Positions 62,301-64,000 of a stretch of DNA of 64,000 bases are shown piece after piece. The DNA lies in assembly GCF_000208745.1 (NCBI RefSeq), contig NC_030851.1:33564974-33628973 (forward strand), in the 5' to 3' direction. How positions within the stretch are numbered: position 1 is the first letter of the stretch; the number at the start of each line of letters is the position of its first letter. Origin of the DNA: Theobroma cacao. Its lineage: Eukaryota > Streptophyta > Magnoliopsida > Malvales > Malvaceae. A model generated the notes under the pieces. The model saw only the letters and a program-made list of their open reading frames with translations. It was not told where the DNA came from and did no database searches. A program made the translations under genes and the position numbers.

Positions 62301-64000
62301 TGGCTGCACTCAGATACCATTACCATTACCACTAGCATAGTTAAAACAACTTTTAACTTAGAGAATTGCAAAGCTAACTCAAATCAATAAGCCTTCTTCT
62401 ATCAAAGAAACGTTCTCTCCCTTCTCTCTCTCAAACACCTAGACCCCTACAAAACAAAACCAAGAAAAAGAAAAGGAAAATCTTACAGAAAAAACATAGT
62501 AGAAAAAAGAAACTAAGATTGAAGTTTGCCTACTTCTTCTTTTTCTTTTACTTATCTCTTTAATTTTCATTTTATATCTAATTTTTTATTAATCTAAGAG
62601 CAAAAAAAATTAACCCAAATCACAGCCACTTAGCATAATCTATAATATTGATAATGAATCAAAGAAATAAAAGAGAACAAACTCGACCCATAAACAAAAA
62701 ATTGAGAAATACACAAGTCAGATAAAATCAAATCACTTCAAATATAAAATAATTCAACACTTAAATCATTTCCACTTTCAATAGAAAACAAAAGCACAAT
62801 AAGCAAGTACTCGAACTGTGGAAGAGAGTAATATAGCTGGAAAGTTGGATGAAAGAGGCGGTGCTATTGGCGAAACTAGAAACCATGGAAGAGAATCATG
62901 CGGCTGAGAGAAAGAGGGAAAGGAGGAAGAGAGAGAAAATTTTTTTTATATGTATAGGGTTGTAATTTTCTAAATCTAAGAAAGGTGATTTAGTCATAAT
63001 AATTTTGAAAGCTATTCCATGAGACATGGAATAGATAATACCAGGAGAAGGGTCAAGTTTAGTTGAAGAGGAGTTTTATCAATTTTAAATAATAGTTAAA
63101 ACTCAGGAATTGTTATTATTTGTTAAACTACTAACCAAACAAAGGTGCAACTAATAGCTAGGAATAGAAGGGGAATAGCATAGCTATTCCCCATACCAAA
63201 CGTGCTGTTAAGGTTATGGTGTTGTGGTGAAGATAAAGAATGAGTAACAAACTTTGTGTTAGTGGATTGAAAAAAATCAATAACAATGTCATGACAATGA
63301 TTTTTTGCACTACTAGAAGAAGAATTAGTTTCATGACATGGAGCAGATATTTGTATAAAATCTAAAGAATCAAATTATGAATTGGATATATCACAAGATG
63401 GTAAAGGAATAGGCAAAAAAGATGATGGAAGAATATCATTATTGACATTGTCAAAATTTTTAAATGGAAAAATATGTTCATGAAATGTGACATTTCTTGA
63501 AATAAAAGACTTATGAGCATGTAGATCATAAAGCTTGTAATCTTTGACTCCTACAAGATAACTAATAAAGATGCACTTTGTTGCTTTAGGTTTAAATTTC
63601 TTTCTATTTTGAGACAAAATGTTAACAAAGCACAAAGAACCAAGGACTCGAAGATGTGAATATAAGGGTGATTAACCATAGAGCAACGCAAAAGTAGTTT
63701 TATTATGAATAATAGGAGAAGGAATTCTATTTATTATGTGTGTAGCAACAAGGATTGATTCTCCCTAGAATTGCATTGGTAGAAAAGCTTGAAAAAGCAA
63801 GTCTCTAGCTACATTTAAGAGATGTTGATGTTTCTTTCCAACTTTACCATTTTGTTATCGGGTTTTTACACAAGTTAATTGGTGCATAATACCAGTTTTG
63901 GAATAAAACTCTTCTAACCTAAACTTATTCCATTATCTGATCTTAGTATTTTTATTGGTTTTTGAAATCGAGTGTGAACAATTTGACAAAAAATTGGAAT

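Larger units (their letters stand above)
55791..63208 (-). mobile_element. 7.4 kb PIF/Harbinger element with both genes
   Basis: The ends read AACACGTTTGGTTTGCGGAA on the left and, in reverse complement, ACAGCACGTTTGGTATGGGG on the right. They are flanked by TAA at 55788-55790 and 63209-63211. Subterminal regions carry GGAATAG...CTATTCC words. Both standard genes of the superfamily are inside, on the minus strand: a Myb/SANT-like ORF1 protein and a DDE transposase. The remainder (59600-63200) is AT-rich non-coding DNA, unusually long for this superfamily, so further insertions inside it are likely. It sits in the copia linker region. Confidence 0.85.
52424..64000 (-). pseudogene. Second Ty1/copia polyprotein, split by three insertions
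   Basis: Minus-strand pieces of one Pol polyprotein lie in correct order. Integrase C-terminal half ([26 protein letters not shown]) is at 64000-63212. The linker to RT (QWRDTIKSKLDALVENKTW) is at 55787-55517. RT N-terminal part (RLAVKGYNQNEGFDYQETF, MFSQLDINNAFLNGDI) is at 54557-54225. RT C-terminal part, with LLVYVDEILI where active elements have YVDD, is at 53515-52800. RNase H (SVVTKSSTEAEYRAMS, KCDNQSVLSMSKNP, HIEVDCHFI) is at 52800-52424. Between these pieces sit elements at 53516-54221, 54561-55513 and 55791-63208. Gag and the 5' LTR are outside the window. Stops, shifts and the YVDE change show it is dead. Confidence 0.9.

Overview
This is a nuclear window from a dicot plant, probably a rosid. 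The evidence is AT-rich DNA, GT-AG introns of about 90 bp to 4 kb, plant-type gene families (RGLG ubiquitin ligase, group D MAPKK, CYP71 P450) and heavy loading with plant LTR, LINE, hAT, Mutator-like and PIF/Harbinger elements. I cannot name the species. One N at 7918, inside a tandem duplication, suggests a draft assembly.

Layout. 1-8900 is transposon territory. A Ty3/gypsy element on the minus strand (gag plus a 2.1 kb 5' LTR with primer-binding site) sits inside a Ty1/copia relic, which also carries a second, solo-like LTR. Non-coding repeat DNA follows. 9058-12913 is a CYP71-type P450 pseudogene (+) without its N-terminal third; its single intron holds a 2 kb foldback element, and a more decayed P450 relic lies just downstream. 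15049-18535 (-) is an intact five-exon coiled-coil protein gene. 22442-23398 (-) is a single-exon, MKK10-like MAPKK whose activation loop lacks both phosphoacceptor positions. 25.2-29.9 kb holds a decayed L1-type LINE (+) and an hAT transposase fragment (-). 30-36.5 kb is AT-rich with short repeats. 36523-39994 (+) is a complete 11-exon RGLG-type RING E3 ligase. 40875-50938 (-) is a complete 15-exon GLE1 mRNA-export factor whose start codon is split by an intron; its 3.9 kb intron 12 contains a Mutator-like element with a perfect 9-bp target duplication and a smaller TIR element. 52184-64000 is a second copia relic (-) interrupted by three DNA-transposon insertions. The largest is a 7.4 kb PIF/Harbinger element with both of its genes, and a neighbouring insertion looks like a non-autonomous relative.

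The intact genes are three housekeeping or signalling genes (coiled-coil protein, RGLG, GLE1) and one atypical kinase. They are independently transcribed and form no pathway or cluster. RGLG and GLE1 are convergent, with stop codons about 880 bp apart.

I found no undescribed biological system here. The most informative observations are the nested insertions, the phosphosite-less MAPKK, the split GLE1 start codon, a partial exon duplication in GLE1 and an apparent autonomous/non-autonomous Harbinger pair.
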